DNA of 64,000 bases from Pseudomonas cavernae (GCF_003595175.1 NZ_CP032419.1:4774001-4838000); one strand, 5' to 3'. Numbered from the stretch's first letter, positions 1-10,524 are shown. Translations and numbers: made by a program. The notes: generated by a model not told the origin, from the letters alone.

Positions 1-482
1 GGACCCGGCCGTCGAGCAGCCTGCTCAACCCCAACCCCAGCCTCGGCGCCCAGCTGCTGCAGGCCGACCTGGCCGAAGTCGGCATTCAGGCCGAGATCCG
101 CGTGGTCGAATGGGGCGAGCTGATCCGCCGCGCCAAGGCCGGTGAGCATGACCTGCTGTTCATGGGCTGGGCCGGCGACAACGGCGATCCGGACAACTTC
201 CTCACCCCGCAGTTTTCCTGCGCGGCGGTGCAGGCCGGGACCAACTTCGCACGCTATTGCGACCCCGAACTGGATCGCCTGATCGACGCCGGCAAACGCA
301 GCAGCGCTCAGGCCGAACGCAGCCGGCTATATAAGGCAGCGCAGCAGCTGATCCAGCAGCAGGCGCTGTGGCTGCCGCTGGCGCACCCGCGCGCCGCGGT
401 GCTGGCGCGCAAGGAAGTCACGGGTTATCAAGTCAGCCCATTCGGCCGCCAGGACTTCGCCAGAGTCAGCCTGCAACGCTGA
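1..482 (+). CDS. Peptide ABC transporter substrate-binding protein (DppA/SapA-like), C-terminal part
   Basis: Only the C-terminal ~159 residues lie in the window; the reading frame is open from base 3. The visible part has features of the family 5 peptide-binding proteins (DppA, OppA, SapA): an LNPNP segment near the start, a GWAGDNGDPDNF stretch, and a cysteine pair (FSC, RYC) as in dipeptide-binding proteins. These proteins act in the periplasm and deliver peptides to an ABC permease. In P. aeruginosa a dpp-like binding protein sits beside radC, which fits this position. Peptide specificity cannot be read from the fragment. Confidence 0.85.
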   Translation, partial: TRPSSSLLNPNPSLGAQLLQADLAEVGIQAEIRVVEWGELIRRAKAGEHDLLFMGWAGDNGDPDNFLTPQFSCAAVQAGTNFARYCDPELDRLIDAGKRSSAQAERSRLYKAAQQLIQQQALWLPLAHPRAAVLARKEVTGYQVSPFGRQDFARVSLQR

Positions 483-498
483 GCGCTCAGCCCGCCAA

Positions 499-523
499 GG
501 TGGATGGAACCGCGTCATCCACC
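499..523. repeat. Short hairpin between convergent genes
   Basis: GGTGGATG and CATCCACC form a perfect 8-bp stem around a 9-base loop, between the stop of the peptide-binding protein and the stop of radC. It has no T-run, so termination is only possible; it resembles short GTGGATG-type repeats scattered in Pseudomonas intergenic DNA. Confidence 0.45.
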
Positions 524-1198
524 CTACACCCAGCCCAGTTCGGCCATCGACAGCGGCTCGCCGTCGCCGACGATGAAATGGTCGAGCACGCGCACGTCGA
601 CCAGCGCCAGCGCCTCCTTCAGGCGCTGGGTCAGCACCCGGTCGGCCTGGCTCGGTTCGGCCACCCCGGACGGATGGTTGTGGGTCAGGATCAGCGCCGC
701 CGCGTTGTGCGCCAGGGCGCGCTTGACCACCTGGCGGGGATAGACGCTGGCGCCGTCCACCGTACCCTGGAACAGCACCTCGAAGGCCAGCACCCGGTGC
801 TTGGCGTCGAGAAACAGGCAGGCGAACACCTCATGCGGCTCGTGGCGCAGCCGGGCCTTGAGGTAGTCGCGTACCGCCTGCGGGCTTTCCAGCGCCGAGT
901 CGCGGCGCAGGCGCTCGGCCAGATGCCGGCGGGCCATCTCCAGCACCGCCTGCAACTGGGCGAACTTGGCCGGTCCGAGACCCAGATGCTGGCTGAAACT
1001 GGCCTGATCGGCCTCCAGCAACGGCCGCAAGCCGCCGAAAGCGCTCAATAGATGGCGCGCCAGATCCACCGCACTCTTGCCGGCTACCCCGGTGCGCAGG
1101 AAAATCGCCAGCAACTCGGCGTCGCTCAAGCTCGCCGCACCCAGCTCCAACAGCTTCTCCCGCGGGCGCTCCGCCGCGGGCCAATCACGAATGCTCAT
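524..1198 (-). CDS. radC: RadC family JAB-domain protein
   Basis: A 224-residue protein of normal RadC length. The N-terminal ~75 residues form the helix-hairpin-helix-like UPF0758 part (starts [15 protein letters not shown], then [13 protein letters not shown]). The C-terminal half is a JAB/MPN metallo-domain with the HNHPSG motif and the downstream S/D residues expected for zinc binding. RadC is historically called a DNA-repair protein, but its biochemical role is unresolved. It is divergent from coaBC, as in other Pseudomonas. The start codon at 1198 is the first ATG giving the conserved N-terminus. Confidence 0.95.
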   Translation of the reverse strand: MSIRDWPAAERPREKLLELGAASLSDAELLAIFLRTGVAGKSAVDLARHLLSAFGGLRPLLEADQASFSQHLGLGPAKFAQLQAVLEMARRHLAERLRRDSALESPQAVRDYLKARLRHEPHEVFACLFLDAKHRVLAFEVLFQGTVDGASVYPRQVVKRALAHNAAALILTHNHPSGVAEPSQADRVLTQRLKEALALVDVRVLDHFIVGDGEPLSMAELGWV

Positions 1199-1334
1199 AG
1201 CCTCTCCCTGTCGAGCCGGCCCGCTGCTCCGGTGCGGGCGCTGTGATATCGTAGCCGAACTTTTTTGCGCGGCGACAGGCCAGGGGAGGCGGCGTCACCG
1301 CCGACTCCATTCACTCTGTATTTAAGGCAGTTCT

Positions 1335-2543
1335 ATGCAGCGGCTGTATCGGAAACGCATCGTCCTCGGCGTGGGTGGCGGCATTGCCGCGTACAAGAGC
1401 GCCGAACTGGTTCGCCGCCTGCGCGACCAAGGCGCCGAAGTGCGGGTGGTGATGACCCAGGGCGGACGCGAATTCATCACCCCGCTGACCCTGCAGGCGC
1501 TATCCGGCCATCCGGTGCACCTGGATCTGCTCGACCCGGCTGCCGAGGCTGCCATGGGCCATATCGAACTGGCGCGCTGGGCCGACCTGGTGCTGATCGC
1601 CCCGGCCACCGCCGATCTGCTGGCACGCCTGGCCCAAGGCGTGGCCAACGACCTGCTGACCACCCTGGTGCTGGCCACCGACGCCACCATTGCCCTCGCC
1701 CCGGCGATGAATCAAGCCATGTGGCGCGACCCGGCGACCCAGGCCAACCTCGACCTGCTCGCCCAGCGCGGCCTGCGTGTGTTCGGCCCCGCCTCGGGCA
1801 GCCAAGCCTGCGGCGACGTCGGCCTCGGCCGCATGCTGGAGGCCGACGATCTGGCCGAGCTGGCCGCCGACTGTTTCCAGCGCCAGGTGCTGGATGGCAA
1901 GCACGTGCTGATCACCGCCGGACCGACCCAGGAAAACATCGACCCGGTGCGTTACATCACCAACCACAGCTCCGGCAAGATGGGCTTCGCCCTCGCCGAG
2001 GCCGCCGCCGAGGCCGGCGCGCGAGTGACCCTGGTTACTGGCCCGGTGTATCTGCCGACCCCCGACCGGGTCAACCGCATCGACGTGGTCAGCGCCCGCG
2101 ACATGCTCGCCGCCTGCGAAGCGGCGATGCCCTGCGACCTGCTGATCGCCGCCGCCGCGGTGGCCGACTACCGCCCGGAAGTGGTGGCCGAGCACAAGCT
2201 GAAGAAAGACCCCACCACCGGCGACGGCCTGTTCCTGCAGATGGTGCGCAACCCGGACATTCTCGCCACCCTGGCCGGCCGCGCGGATCGCCCGTTCAGC
2301 GTCGGCTTCGCCGCCGAGACCGAGAACCTGCTGGCCTACGCCTCGCGCAAGCTGCGCGACAAGAACCTCGACCTGATCGTCGCCAATGATGTGGCCAACC
2401 CCAGCATCGGCTTCAACAGCGAAGAGAACGCCATCACCATCATCGATCGCGACCAGCACCAGCACGGCTTCGCCCAGACCAGCAAGGGCAAGATCGCCCG
2501 CCAACTGATCGCCTTCATCGCCGACCGCCTCAACCAAGCCTGA
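1335..2543 (+). CDS. coaBC: Bifunctional phosphopantothenoylcysteine decarboxylase / phosphopantothenate-cysteine ligase
   Basis: This 402-residue protein catalyses two steps of coenzyme A synthesis in the cytoplasm. The N-terminal CoaC flavoprotein domain (about residues 1-185) shows the GGIAAYKSAEL flavin-binding start, the active-site region around APAMN, and the substrate-recognition flap with SQACGDVGLGRM. The C-terminal CoaB domain (about 190-402) shows ITAGPTQE, ITNHSSGKMG and AAAVADYRP, then a KLKK motif. Length is standard. dut follows after only 6 bp, so the two are probably co-transcribed. Confidence 0.97.
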   Translation: MQRLYRKRIVLGVGGGIAAYKSAELVRRLRDQGAEVRVVMTQGGREFITPLTLQALSGHPVHLDLLDPAAEAAMGHIELARWADLVLIAPATADLLARLAQGVANDLLTTLVLATDATIALAPAMNQAMWRDPATQANLDLLAQRGLRVFGPASGSQACGDVGLGRMLEADDLAELAADCFQRQVLDGKHVLITAGPTQENIDPVRYITNHSSGKMGFALAEAAAEAGARVTLVTGPVYLPTPDRVNRIDVVSARDMLAACEAAMPCDLLIAAAAVADYRPEVVAEHKLKKDPTTGDGLFLQMVRNPDILATLAGRADRPFSVGFAAETENLLAYASRKLRDKNLDLIVANDVANPSIGFNSEENAITIIDRDQHQHGFAQTSKGKIARQLIAFIADRLNQA

Positions 2544-2549
2544 GACCCC

Positions 2550-3005
2550 ATGCACTCACTGCAAGCCAAGATTCTCGACCCCCGCATTGGCCGCGACTTC
2601 CCGCTGCCGCACTATGCCACCCCGGGTTCCGCCGGCCTCGATCTGCGCGCCATGCTCGACGCCGAGGTCACCCTCGAGCCGGGCCAGACCCTGCTGATCC
2701 CCACCGGCCTGGCCATTTATGTCGCCGACCCTGGCCTGGCGGCGTTGATCCTGCCGCGCTCCGGACTCGGCCATAAGCACGGCATCGTCCTCGGCAATCT
2801 GGTCGGCCTGATCGACTCCGACTATCAGGGCGAACTGATGGTGTCCTGCTGGAATCGCGGCCAGAGCGCCTTCACCATCGCCGTCGGCGAGCGCATCGCC
2901 CAACTGGTGCTGGTGCCGGTGGTGCAGGCGCATTTCGAGCTGATCGAGCAATTCGACGAGAGCCTGCGCGGCGCCGGCGGCTTCGGTCACTCCGGCAGCC
3001 ACTGA
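2550..3005 (+). CDS. dut: dUTP diphosphatase
   Basis: A 151-residue homotrimeric dUTPase that hydrolyses dUTP to dUMP and pyrophosphate, preventing uracil incorporation and feeding dTMP synthesis. The five family motifs are recognisable: [10 protein letters not shown] (I), PRSGLG (II), [11 protein letters not shown] (III), GERIAQLV (IV) and [10 protein letters not shown] (V, the flexible C-terminal arm). It begins 6 bp after coaBC and is followed by algC, the usual Pseudomonas order coaBC-dut-algC-argB. Confidence 0.97.
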   Translation: MHSLQAKILDPRIGRDFPLPHYATPGSAGLDLRAMLDAEVTLEPGQTLLIPTGLAIYVADPGLAALILPRSGLGHKHGIVLGNLVGLIDSDYQGELMVSCWNRGQSAFTIAVGERIAQLVLVPVVQAHFELIEQFDESLRGAGGFGHSGSH

Positions 3006-3048
3006 AGCAGCCGCTACCGTTCAGGATGAATTGCCGGGGAGATTGTCT

Positions 3049-5667
3049 GTGAAACTCTTCAAGCGCTCCGCCAAGGACCGGGCCGGCGACAGCCTGACCC
3101 TAACCAGCTCACCGTCCGCCGCCGCCGAGCCGCCGGCGAACCTGCCGGCGCTGCTGCCGAGCCTCGCGGCGGCGCTCGCTGGCCTGCTCGCCGCCGCCGC
3201 GCTGCTGTGGTTCGGCGGCCTGCACAGCCAGCAGCAAGCCCAACGGCAGCAGCTCGCCGAGGCCTGGGGCGGCAGCCAGGCCGCCGCCCTGCAGCAGGCC
3301 CTCAAGCAACTGCACGCCGACACCCTGGCGGCGGCGCGCAACCCGCAACTGCAACAAGCCCTGCAGAGCCAGGACAGCGCACAGATTCGCACCGCCGAAC
3401 GCGGCCTCGGCTACTGGGACGGCGTGATCGGCGCCCACCTCAACCTGCCAGGCCAAGCCGTGCAGGACGCCAATGGCGTGGCGCCGGTGAACTTCGCCGC
3501 CCTCGACCTGCTGCGACGGGTGGAAAACGGCCAGAGTCCGGCCCCGGAAGCCTACAAGAATGGTCAGCGCTGGCTGCTCTACAGCGCCGCGGCGCTGCGG
3601 GCGAGCGACAACGAGGCGGTGCAGGGCTCGCTGCTGCTGGTGGTCGATCTGCAGCGCCTGCTCGCCAGCCTGCCACCCCTGCCGGCGGGCGTCGGCCAGC
3701 TGCAACTGACCCAGCAATTCGGCAACAACCCGGCGCAACTGCTGGCCCAGCGCGGCGAGAATGCGGCCGGCGCGGCGCTGGCCTTGGACAGCGGCAACCC
3801 GAACTGGAAGCTCAGCTTCGTCCCCGGCCCGACCCTCGAACAGCCCGGCCTCTCGCCGCTGCTGCTGGTCCTCGCCGCTCTGCTGATCCTCGCCGGCGCC
3901 CTGCTCGGCCTGTTCTTGCAGCAACGCAGCCAGCAGCGCCGCCTGCACGGCGACGTGCAGCAGCTCGGGCAAATCTTGAGCGAACTCTCCAGCGGCAAAG
4001 CCGTCAAAGCCTTCAGCCTGAGCCTGAACGAACTGAATGGCCTGGCCCAGTCGCTGGCGCGCCTGCAGCGCCCGGCCAAGAATGGCAACGGCAACAGTAA
4101 TGGTCATAACGGCAACCACAGCACTGCCGGCCCGACCCACAACCCGAGCACCGCCACCCCGGCCAAGGCCGCCGAGGCGGTCGACCCGCTCTTTCAAGAC
4201 ACCGATATTCTCGATATCGACATCCTCGACGAAGACCAGGATCTCCTGGGACTGGAGCAAGCCCCCACCATGAGTGCCACCGCAATTACCGCCCCCAACC
4301 TGCCCGCCAGCATTTTCCGCGCCTACGATATCCGTGGCGTGGTCGGCGACACCCTGACCAGCGAAACCGCTTACTGGGTCGGCCGCGCCGTCGGCGCGGA
4401 AAGCCTCGCCCGCGGCGAGTCGAATGTCTCGGTGGGCCGTGACGGCCGGCTGTCCGGCCCCGAGCTGGTGCAGGCGCTGATCCAGGGCCTGGTGGAAGCC
4501 GGCTGCGACGTCAGCGACATCGGCATGGTGCCGACCCCGGCGCTGTACTACGCGGCCAACGTGCTGGCCGGCAAGTCCGGGGTGATGCTCACCGGCAGCC
4601 ATAACCCGCCGGACTACAACGGCTTCAAGATCATGGTCGCCGGCGACACCCTGGCCAACGAACAGATCCAGGCCCTGCGCCTGCGCATCGAGAACAACGA
4701 CCTGTCCAGCGGCAACGGCAGCGTCGAGCAGGTCGAGATCCTCGAACGCTACTTCCAGCAGATCCGCGACGACATCGCCCTGGCCAGGCCGCTCAAGGTG
4801 GTGGTCGACTGCGGCAACGGCGCCGCCGGGGTGATCGCCCCGCAGCTGATCGAGGCCCTGGGCTGCACGGTGATCCCGCTGTTCTGCGAGGTCGACGGCA
4901 CCTTCCCCAACCACCATCCGGACCCGGGCAAGCCAGAGAACCTGGTCGACCTGATCGCCAAGGTCAAGGAAGTCCAGGCCGATGTCGGCCTGGCCTTCGA
5001 TGGCGACGGCGACCGCGTCGGCGTGGTGACCAACGAAGGCACCATCGTCTACCCCGACCGCTTGATGATGCTGTTCGCCAAGGACGTGGTGTCGCGCAAC
5101 CCCGGCGCCGACGTGATCTTCGACGTCAAGTGCACCCGCCGCCTGGGCGCGCTGATCAGCGGCTACGGCGGCCGTCCGGTGATGTGGAAGACCGGCCACT
5201 CGCTGATCAAGAAGAAGATGAAGGAAACCGGCGCGCTGCTGGCCGGCGAGATGAGCGGCCACATCTTCTTCAAGGAACGCTGGTTCGGTTTCGATGACGG
5301 CATCTACAGCGCCGCCCGCCTGCTGGAAATCCTCAGCCTCGACAAGCGCGACGCCGAACGGGTGTTCTCCGCCTTCCCGCTCGACGTGTCGACCCCGGAA
5401 ATCAACATCCAGGTCACCGAGGAGAGCAAGTTCGCCATCATCGACAAACTGCAAAGCGACGGCCAGTGGGGCGACGGCAGCGTGACCACCCTCGATGGTG
5501 TGCGCGTCGATTACCCGAAAGGCTGGGGCCTGGTGCGCGCCTCCAACACCACCCCGGTGCTGGTGTTGCGCTTCGAAGGCGACAGCGCCGAAGAGCTGGA
5601 ACGCATCCAGACGATCTTCCGCGCCCAGCTGCTAGCCGCCGTCCCTGACCTCAATCTGCCGTTCTGA
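3049..5667 (+). CDS. algC: Phosphomannomutase/phosphoglucomutase AlgC, long form with membrane-anchored N-terminal extension
   Basis: The catalytic part begins around the ATG at 4270 (MSATAITAPNLPASIFRAYD) and gives a 465-residue enzyme. It interconverts mannose-6-P/mannose-1-P and glucose-6-P/glucose-1-P for alginate, LPS and rhamnolipid sugars. Visible are TGSHNPP with the phosphoserine, the DGDGDR metal loop and the phosphate-binding RASNTTP. The frame continues upstream for ~407 residues with two hydrophobic segments (near residues 42-60 and 270-300), a periplasm-like middle and an Asn/Gly/Ala-rich linker. The GTG at 3049 is preferred over an upstream TTG because GGGGAGA lies 6 bases before it. 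Both long and short AlgC annotations exist in Pseudomonas; which is translated is not decided here. Confidence 0.93.
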   Translation: MKLFKRSAKDRAGDSLTLTSSPSAAAEPPANLPALLPSLAAALAGLLAAAALLWFGGLHSQQQAQRQQLAEAWGGSQAAALQQALKQLHADTLAAARNPQLQQALQSQDSAQIRTAERGLGYWDGVIGAHLNLPGQAVQDANGVAPVNFAALDLLRRVENGQSPAPEAYKNGQRWLLYSAAALRASDNEAVQGSLLLVVDLQRLLASLPPLPAGVGQLQLTQQFGNNPAQLLAQRGENAAGAALALDSGNPNWKLSFVPGPTLEQPGLSPLLLVLAALLILAGALLGLFLQQRSQQRRLHGDVQQLGQILSELSSGKAVKAFSLSLNELNGLAQSLARLQRPAKNGNGNSNGHNGNHSTAGPTHNPSTATPAKAAEAVDPLFQDTDILDIDILDEDQDLLGLEQAPTMSATAITAPNLPASIFRAYDIRGVVGDTLTSETAYWVGRAVGAESLARGESNVSVGRDGRLSGPELVQALIQGLVEAGCDVSDIGMVPTPALYYAANVLAGKSGVMLTGSHNPPDYNGFKIMVAGDTLANEQIQALRLRIENNDLSSGNGSVEQVEILERYFQQIRDDIALARPLKVVVDCGNGAAGVIAPQLIEALGCTVIPLFCEVDGTFPNHHPDPGKPENLVDLIAKVKEVQADVGLAFDGDGDRVGVVTNEGTIVYPDRLMMLFAKDVVSRNPGADVIFDVKCTRRLGALISGYGGRPVMWKTGHSLIKKKMKETGALLAGEMSGHIFFKERWFGFDDGIYSAARLLEILSLDKRDAERVFSAFPLDVSTPEINIQVTEESKFAIIDKLQSDGQWGDGSVTTLDGVRVDYPKGWGLVRASNTTPVLVLRFEGDSAEELERIQTIFRAQLLAAVPDLNLPF

Positions 5668-6588
<921 letters not shown>

Positions 6589-6589
6589 C

Positions 6590-7027
6590 ATGCTCGTGCG
6601 CGCCGACTTCCGTTTCAGCCACCCGCTGCGGGTACGCTGGGCGGAGGTCGACCCGCAGGGCATCGTTTTCAACGGCCACTACCTGACCTACGCCGACGTC
6701 GCCATCACCGAATACTTCCGCGCCCTCGGGGTGGCCTATCCGGCCGACCTCAGCCGCGACGGCGGCGACTTCTTCGCGGTCAAGACCATTCTCGAATACT
6801 TCGCCCCGGCGCACTTCGACGACTGCCTGGAGATCGGCGTGCGGGTCGGCCGCCTGGGGCGTTCGAGCCTGAACTTCAAGCTGGGGATCTGGCGCGAGCA
6901 GACGCCGCTGACCGCCGGCGAAGTGATCTACGTGCATGCCGACAGCGCCAGCCGCAGCAGTCGAGCGCTGCCGGACTGGCTGCGCGAGAAGGTGCGCGCC
7001 TTCGAAGTGTGCGCGCCCAGCGAATGA
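6590..7027 (+). CDS. Acyl-CoA thioesterase, 4HBT/YbgC hotdog family
   Basis: A 145-residue single hotdog-fold protein. The N-terminal pattern RVRWAEVDPQGIVFNGHYL matches the 4-hydroxybenzoyl-CoA thioesterase/YbgC family, where the Asp of the D-x-x-G segment is catalytic. A SRSSLNFKLGI beta segment follows, as usual. It probably hydrolyses a short-chain or aromatic acyl-CoA in the cytoplasm; the natural substrate cannot be inferred. It starts one base after the argB stop, so it is likely translated with argB. Confidence 0.85.
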   Translation: MLVRADFRFSHPLRVRWAEVDPQGIVFNGHYLTYADVAITEYFRALGVAYPADLSRDGGDFFAVKTILEYFAPAHFDDCLEIGVRVGRLGRSSLNFKLGIWREQTPLTAGEVIYVHADSASRSSRALPDWLREKVRAFEVCAPSE

Positions 7028-7086
7028 AGGGATGCGCTCCCGGCAGTCGCCGGCAGCGCCAAACAGCCACGCGAGAATTCAGCCCC

Positions 7087-7680
7087 TCAGGGCTGGACAC
7101 CCAGCAACTTGGCCAGCCGCGCGCGATCGGCGCCGAAACTCGCCTCGGCCTGCTGGCGGGCCGTCTCGTAACGCTGAATGTCCTGCTGCGCGTGCTCCTG
7201 CTCGGCTTTCAGGTTGTCGATCTGCGCCAGCAGATGCTCCGGCACTTGGCGCCCGGCGCGCTCCTGATCGGCCGCCTGGCCCTGCAGGTTGGCCTGTTGG
7301 CTGCGCAGCGACTGCAGATTACCGCGCGCCACGCCGATCAAGCCGTCCAGCTCGGTGAGCTTGCGCGCCTTGGCCCGGTCGACGTCCTCCAGAGTGCTAT
7401 ATAGCCGCAACAATTGGGCATCCGAACTGGCGCGCGCCTTCTCGTCGAGCTGACGCTGCATCTCTTCCGCACTGGGCGCCGGCGGAATCACCCGGATCAC
7501 CCGCCCCTGCTCGTTGATTACCTCGTAGCCCTTGCCGATGTACTGCGGCGGCACGCCCTGGCGATCGAGGACGGTCACGCCCTTGTCGTTGACGTAACGG
7601 TACAGCTCGGTCGCCCCCGCTCCCAACGGCAGCAGCAACCCCAGCAACAACGCAACGCGCAGCGAACCCGGTTTGAGCAT
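7087..7680 (-). CDS. DUF4124 domain-containing exported protein
   Basis: A 197-residue protein beginning MLKPGSLRVALLLGLLL, a clear signal peptide. The segment ELYRYVNDKGVTVLDRQGVP is the DUF4124 pattern common in Pseudomonas envelope proteins. The C-terminal ~110 residues are charged and Gln/Ala-rich, with predicted coiled coil (residues about 75-175). I chose the ATG at 7680 because it gives the signal peptide and has AAGGTG upstream; the frame is open further upstream without support. It lies 19 bp downstream of pyrE on the same strand. Function unknown. Confidence 0.8.
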   Translation of the reverse strand: MLKPGSLRVALLLGLLLPLGAGATELYRYVNDKGVTVLDRQGVPPQYIGKGYEVINEQGRVIRVIPPAPSAEEMQRQLDEKARASSDAQLLRLYSTLEDVDRAKARKLTELDGLIGVARGNLQSLRSQQANLQGQAADQERAGRQVPEHLLAQIDNLKAEQEHAQQDIQRYETARQQAEASFGADRARLAKLLGVQP

Positions 7681-7699
7681 GGACGACACCTTGGCGGGG

Positions 7700-8341
7700 T
7701 TAGATTCCGTACTGTTCGCGGTAGGCCTGCACCGCCGACAGATGCTGCTTGAGCTCGGCATCCCCGGCCAGATACTCCAGCACCTGCTGCAGAGACACAA
7801 TGCTGATCACCGGCATGCCGAAGTCGCGCTCGACTTCCTGAATCGCCGACAGCTCACCCTGGCCGCGCTCCTGGCGGTTCAAGGCGATCAACACGCCGGC
7901 CGCCTGCGCACCCTGCGCTTGAATGATCTGCATGACCTCGCGGATCGCCGTGCCGGCGGTAATCACGTCATCGACGATCAACACCCTTCCGGCCAGCGGC
8001 GCGCCCACCAGGGTGCCGCCCTCGCCGTGGTCCTTGGCTTCCTTGCGGTTGAAGCACCAGGGCAGATCGCGCTGATGCTTGTCCGCCAGCGCCACCGCGG
8101 TGGTCGCCGCCAGCGGAATGCCCTTGTAGGCTGGGCCGAACAGCACGTCGAAGGCGATGCCGCTGTCGACCACCGCGGCGGCATAGAACTGCCCGAGCTG
8201 GGCCAGGGCCGAACCGCTGTTGAACAACCCGGCATTGAAGAAATACGGACTGGTACGGCCGGATTTGAGGGTGAACTGACCGAAACGCAGCACCCCGCGT
8301 TCAATGGCAAAACGGATGAAATCGCGCTGGTACGCCTGCAT
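7700..8341 (-). CDS. pyrE: Orotate phosphoribosyltransferase
   Basis: A 213-residue enzyme that joins orotate and PRPP to form orotidine 5'-phosphate in pyrimidine synthesis. The PRPP-binding motif [13 protein letters not shown] is at residues 120-132. The flexible catalytic loop [10 protein letters not shown] is at about 100-109, and the N-terminal [12 protein letters not shown] matches the family. It is divergent from crc, an arrangement conserved in Pseudomonas. Confidence 0.97.
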   Translation of the reverse strand: MQAYQRDFIRFAIERGVLRFGQFTLKSGRTSPYFFNAGLFNSGSALAQLGQFYAAAVVDSGIAFDVLFGPAYKGIPLAATTAVALADKHQRDLPWCFNRKEAKDHGEGGTLVGAPLAGRVLIVDDVITAGTAIREVMQIIQAQGAQAAGVLIALNRQERGQGELSAIQEVERDFGMPVISIVSLQQVLEYLAGDAELKQHLSAVQAYREQYGI

Positions 8342-8422
8342 GAAAAAGCCCCGAACGGCACGGATTTAGCTAATTGAAGTGAGCTCGGGTATCATACACG
8401 CACGTGTTTTTGGGGGCCATTT

Positions 8423-9202
8423 ATGCGGATCATCAGTGTGAACGTGAATGGTATTCAAGCTGCCGTCGAGCGAGGACTCCTCAGCTGGCTGCAAGCCCAG
8501 AATGCCGACGTCATCTGCCTGCAGGACACCCGCTCCTCCGCCTTTGAACTGGACGACCCAGCCCTCCAACTGGATGGCTATTTCCTCTATGCCTGCGAAG
8601 CCGAAGTGCCTGACCAAGGTGGTGTGGCGCTCTATTCGCGGTTGCAACCCAAGGCGGTGATCAGCGGACTCGGTTTCGAGACCGCCGATCGCTACGGGCG
8701 CTACCTGCAGGCCGATTTCGACAAGGTGAGTATCGCCAGCTTGCTGCTGCCGAGCGGGCAGAACGGCGACGAGAGCTTGAACCAGAAGTTCAAGTTCATG
8801 GACGACTTCACCCATTACCTGGACAAGCAACGGCGCAAGCGCCGCGAGTACATCTACTGCGGCTCGCTGTATGTCGCGCATCAGAAGATGGATGTAAAGA
8901 ACTGGCGTGACTGCCAGCAGGCACCGGGCTTCCTGGCGCCGGAGCGGGCCTGGCTCGACGAAGTGTTCGGCACCATGGGCTACGTTGACGCGCTGCGCGA
9001 GATCAGCCGCGAAGGCGAGCAGTTCAGCTGGTGGGCGGACAGCGAGCAGGCAGAAATGCTCAACCTCGGCTGGCGTTTCGACTACCAGTTGCTGACCCCA
9101 GGCCTGCGCCGCTTCGTGCGCGGCGCCCGCCTGCCGCGACAGCCGCGCTTCTCCCAGCATGCGCCGCTGATTGTCGATTACGACTGGACGCTGACGGTCT
9201 GA
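8423..9202 (+). CDS. crc: Catabolite repression control protein Crc
   Basis: A 259-residue protein of the exonuclease III/endonuclease-exonuclease-phosphatase fold (MRIISVNVNGIQAAVERGL start, VICLQDTR segment). Crc has no nuclease activity; it assists Hfq in translational repression of catabolic mRNAs when preferred carbon sources are present. Identification rests on the closeness of the sequence to Crc, its length, and its position divergent from pyrE, as in P. aeruginosa. The several catabolic sets in this window are plausible targets, though I did not find convincing A-rich Crc/Hfq sites in their starts. Confidence 0.95.
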   Translation: MRIISVNVNGIQAAVERGLLSWLQAQNADVICLQDTRSSAFELDDPALQLDGYFLYACEAEVPDQGGVALYSRLQPKAVISGLGFETADRYGRYLQADFDKVSIASLLLPSGQNGDESLNQKFKFMDDFTHYLDKQRRKRREYIYCGSLYVAHQKMDVKNWRDCQQAPGFLAPERAWLDEVFGTMGYVDALREISREGEQFSWWADSEQAEMLNLGWRFDYQLLTPGLRRFVRGARLPRQPRFSQHAPLIVDYDWTLTV

Positions 9203-9218
9203 GGTCGAAGTCCGAGGC

Positions 9219-9252
9219 ACAAAAAAGCCGGCATTGCGCCGGCTTTTTTGTG
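9219..9252. terminator. Bidirectional rho-independent terminator
   Basis: AAAAAAGCCGGC, a 5-base loop ATTGC, then GCCGGCTTTTTT: a perfect stem with an A-run before and a T-run after. It lies between the convergent crc and DUF4870 genes and can work in both directions. Confidence 0.92.
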
Positions 9253-9262
9253 TCTGCTGCGC

Positions 9263-9634
9263 CTACTTGAGCAAGCGCCAGCAGAATGGGTAACGGTAAT
9301 CCAGACCCTCGTTGGCCTTGATCCCGGCGATGATGGTCAGCACCAGGGCGCCTATGCCGAGCAGCCCAAGCAGCAGGAAGCCGATCACCACCAGCATCAG
9401 CAGGATGCACACCAGCGCGGCAATCGCCACGGTGATCTGGAAATTCAGTGCCTCCTTGCCCTGGGCATCGACGAAGGGGTCGAGATCCTTCTTGATCTGC
9501 CAGACGATCAGCGGCCCGAGCAGGTTGCCAAATGGGAAGGCCAAGCCGAGGAAGGCCGCGAAGTGACAGAACATCGCCCACTGGCGGGCTTCCTGACTGG
9601 GCGCCGGGCCCGGTAGCCGGTTGTCATCGTTCAT
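9263..9634 (-). CDS. DUF4870 domain-containing membrane protein
   Basis: A 123-residue small integral membrane protein. It has a soluble start (MNDDNRLPGPAPSQEARQW), then three or four hydrophobic segments spanning about residues 20-105, with the DUF4870 signature VWQIKKDLDPFVDAQGKEALNFQ in the middle (also called the Tic20-like family). The start at 9634 is chosen because AAGGAG lies 7 bases upstream; a longer frame to 9733 runs into the rph C-terminus. It follows rph closely on the same strand. Function unknown. Confidence 0.88.
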   Translation of the reverse strand: MNDDNRLPGPAPSQEARQWAMFCHFAAFLGLAFPFGNLLGPLIVWQIKKDLDPFVDAQGKEALNFQITVAIAALVCILLMLVVIGFLLLGLLGIGALVLTIIAGIKANEGLDYRYPFCWRLLK

Positions 9635-9659
9635 GCACCACTCCTTGCGGTGGAACGGG

Positions 9660-10382
9660 TCAGTCCGCCAGGGCGGCGTTCTGCAACTCGACCAGCTCGG
9701 CCATGCCCTTCTGCGCCAACGCCAGCATGGCATTCAGCTCTTCCGGCTGGAACGGCGCACCTTCGGCGGTGCCCTGCACCTCGATGAAGCCGCCGCCTTC
9801 GGTCATCACCACGTTGAGATCGGTCTCGGCAGCGGAATCTTCCAGGTAGTCCAGATCCAGCACCGGTTCGCCCTGATAGATGCCCACCGACACCGCGGCG
9901 ATCAACTGCTTGAGCGGGTCGCCGCCCTTCAGGCCGCCGCGCTTCTTGAGCACCCGCAGCGCGTCGACCAGCGCCACCATCGCCCCAGTGATCGACGCGG
10001 TACGGGTGCCGCCATCGGCCTGGATCACATCGCAGTCGACGTACAGGGTGATCTCGCCGAGCTTGGACATGTCCAGCGCGGCACGCAGCGAGCGGCCGAT
10101 CAGGCGCTGGATTTCCAGGGTGCGTCCGCCCTGCTTGCCGCGGCTCGCCTCACGCTGGTTACGCTCACCGGTGGCGCGCGGCAGCATGCCGTACTCGGCG
10201 GTCAGCCAACCCTGGCCCTGGCCCTTGAGGAAGCGCGGCACGCCCGTCTCGACGCTGACCGTGCAAATCACCTTAGTGTCACCGAACTCGACCAGCACCG
10301 AACCCTCGGCGTGCTTGGTGTAGTTGCGGGTGATACGGATCGAGCGCAACTGATCGGCGGCGCGGCCACTGGGACGTTTCAT
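9660..10382 (-). CDS. rph: Ribonuclease PH
   Basis: A 240-residue phosphorolytic 3'-5' exoribonuclease that trims tRNA 3' ends using inorganic phosphate. The start [21 protein letters not shown], the [21 protein letters not shown] region and the [18 protein letters not shown] active-site segment are all typical. The frame is intact, unlike the rph frameshift of E. coli K-12. It is divergent from yicC, as elsewhere in Pseudomonas. Confidence 0.97.
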   Translation of the reverse strand: MKRPSGRAADQLRSIRITRNYTKHAEGSVLVEFGDTKVICTVSVETGVPRFLKGQGQGWLTAEYGMLPRATGERNQREASRGKQGGRTLEIQRLIGRSLRAALDMSKLGEITLYVDCDVIQADGGTRTASITGAMVALVDALRVLKKRGGLKGGDPLKQLIAAVSVGIYQGEPVLDLDYLEDSAAETDLNVVMTEGGGFIEVQGTAEGAPFQPEELNAMLALAQKGMAELVELQNAALAD

Positions 10383-10524
10383 CTGGGTCTACCTATACGG
10401 GACGGGAATCTGCTCGCCATTATAGGGCGGCCCAGCCGGTGCGACACAGCAAATTGGGAGCGGCGGACGCTCTGCGCTACAATCCTGCGCCTTTCGTTCC
10501 GTCTCTTATCCGCGAGGTATTCCC

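Noticed and set aside
3109..5454. Very long open frame antisense to algC (and similar ones antisense to spoT, recG and the secreted-protein gene)
   Set aside because: In high-GC DNA the antisense frame of a real gene lacks stop codons. The translations are low-complexity and match nothing recognisable, while the sense frames are clear enzymes.
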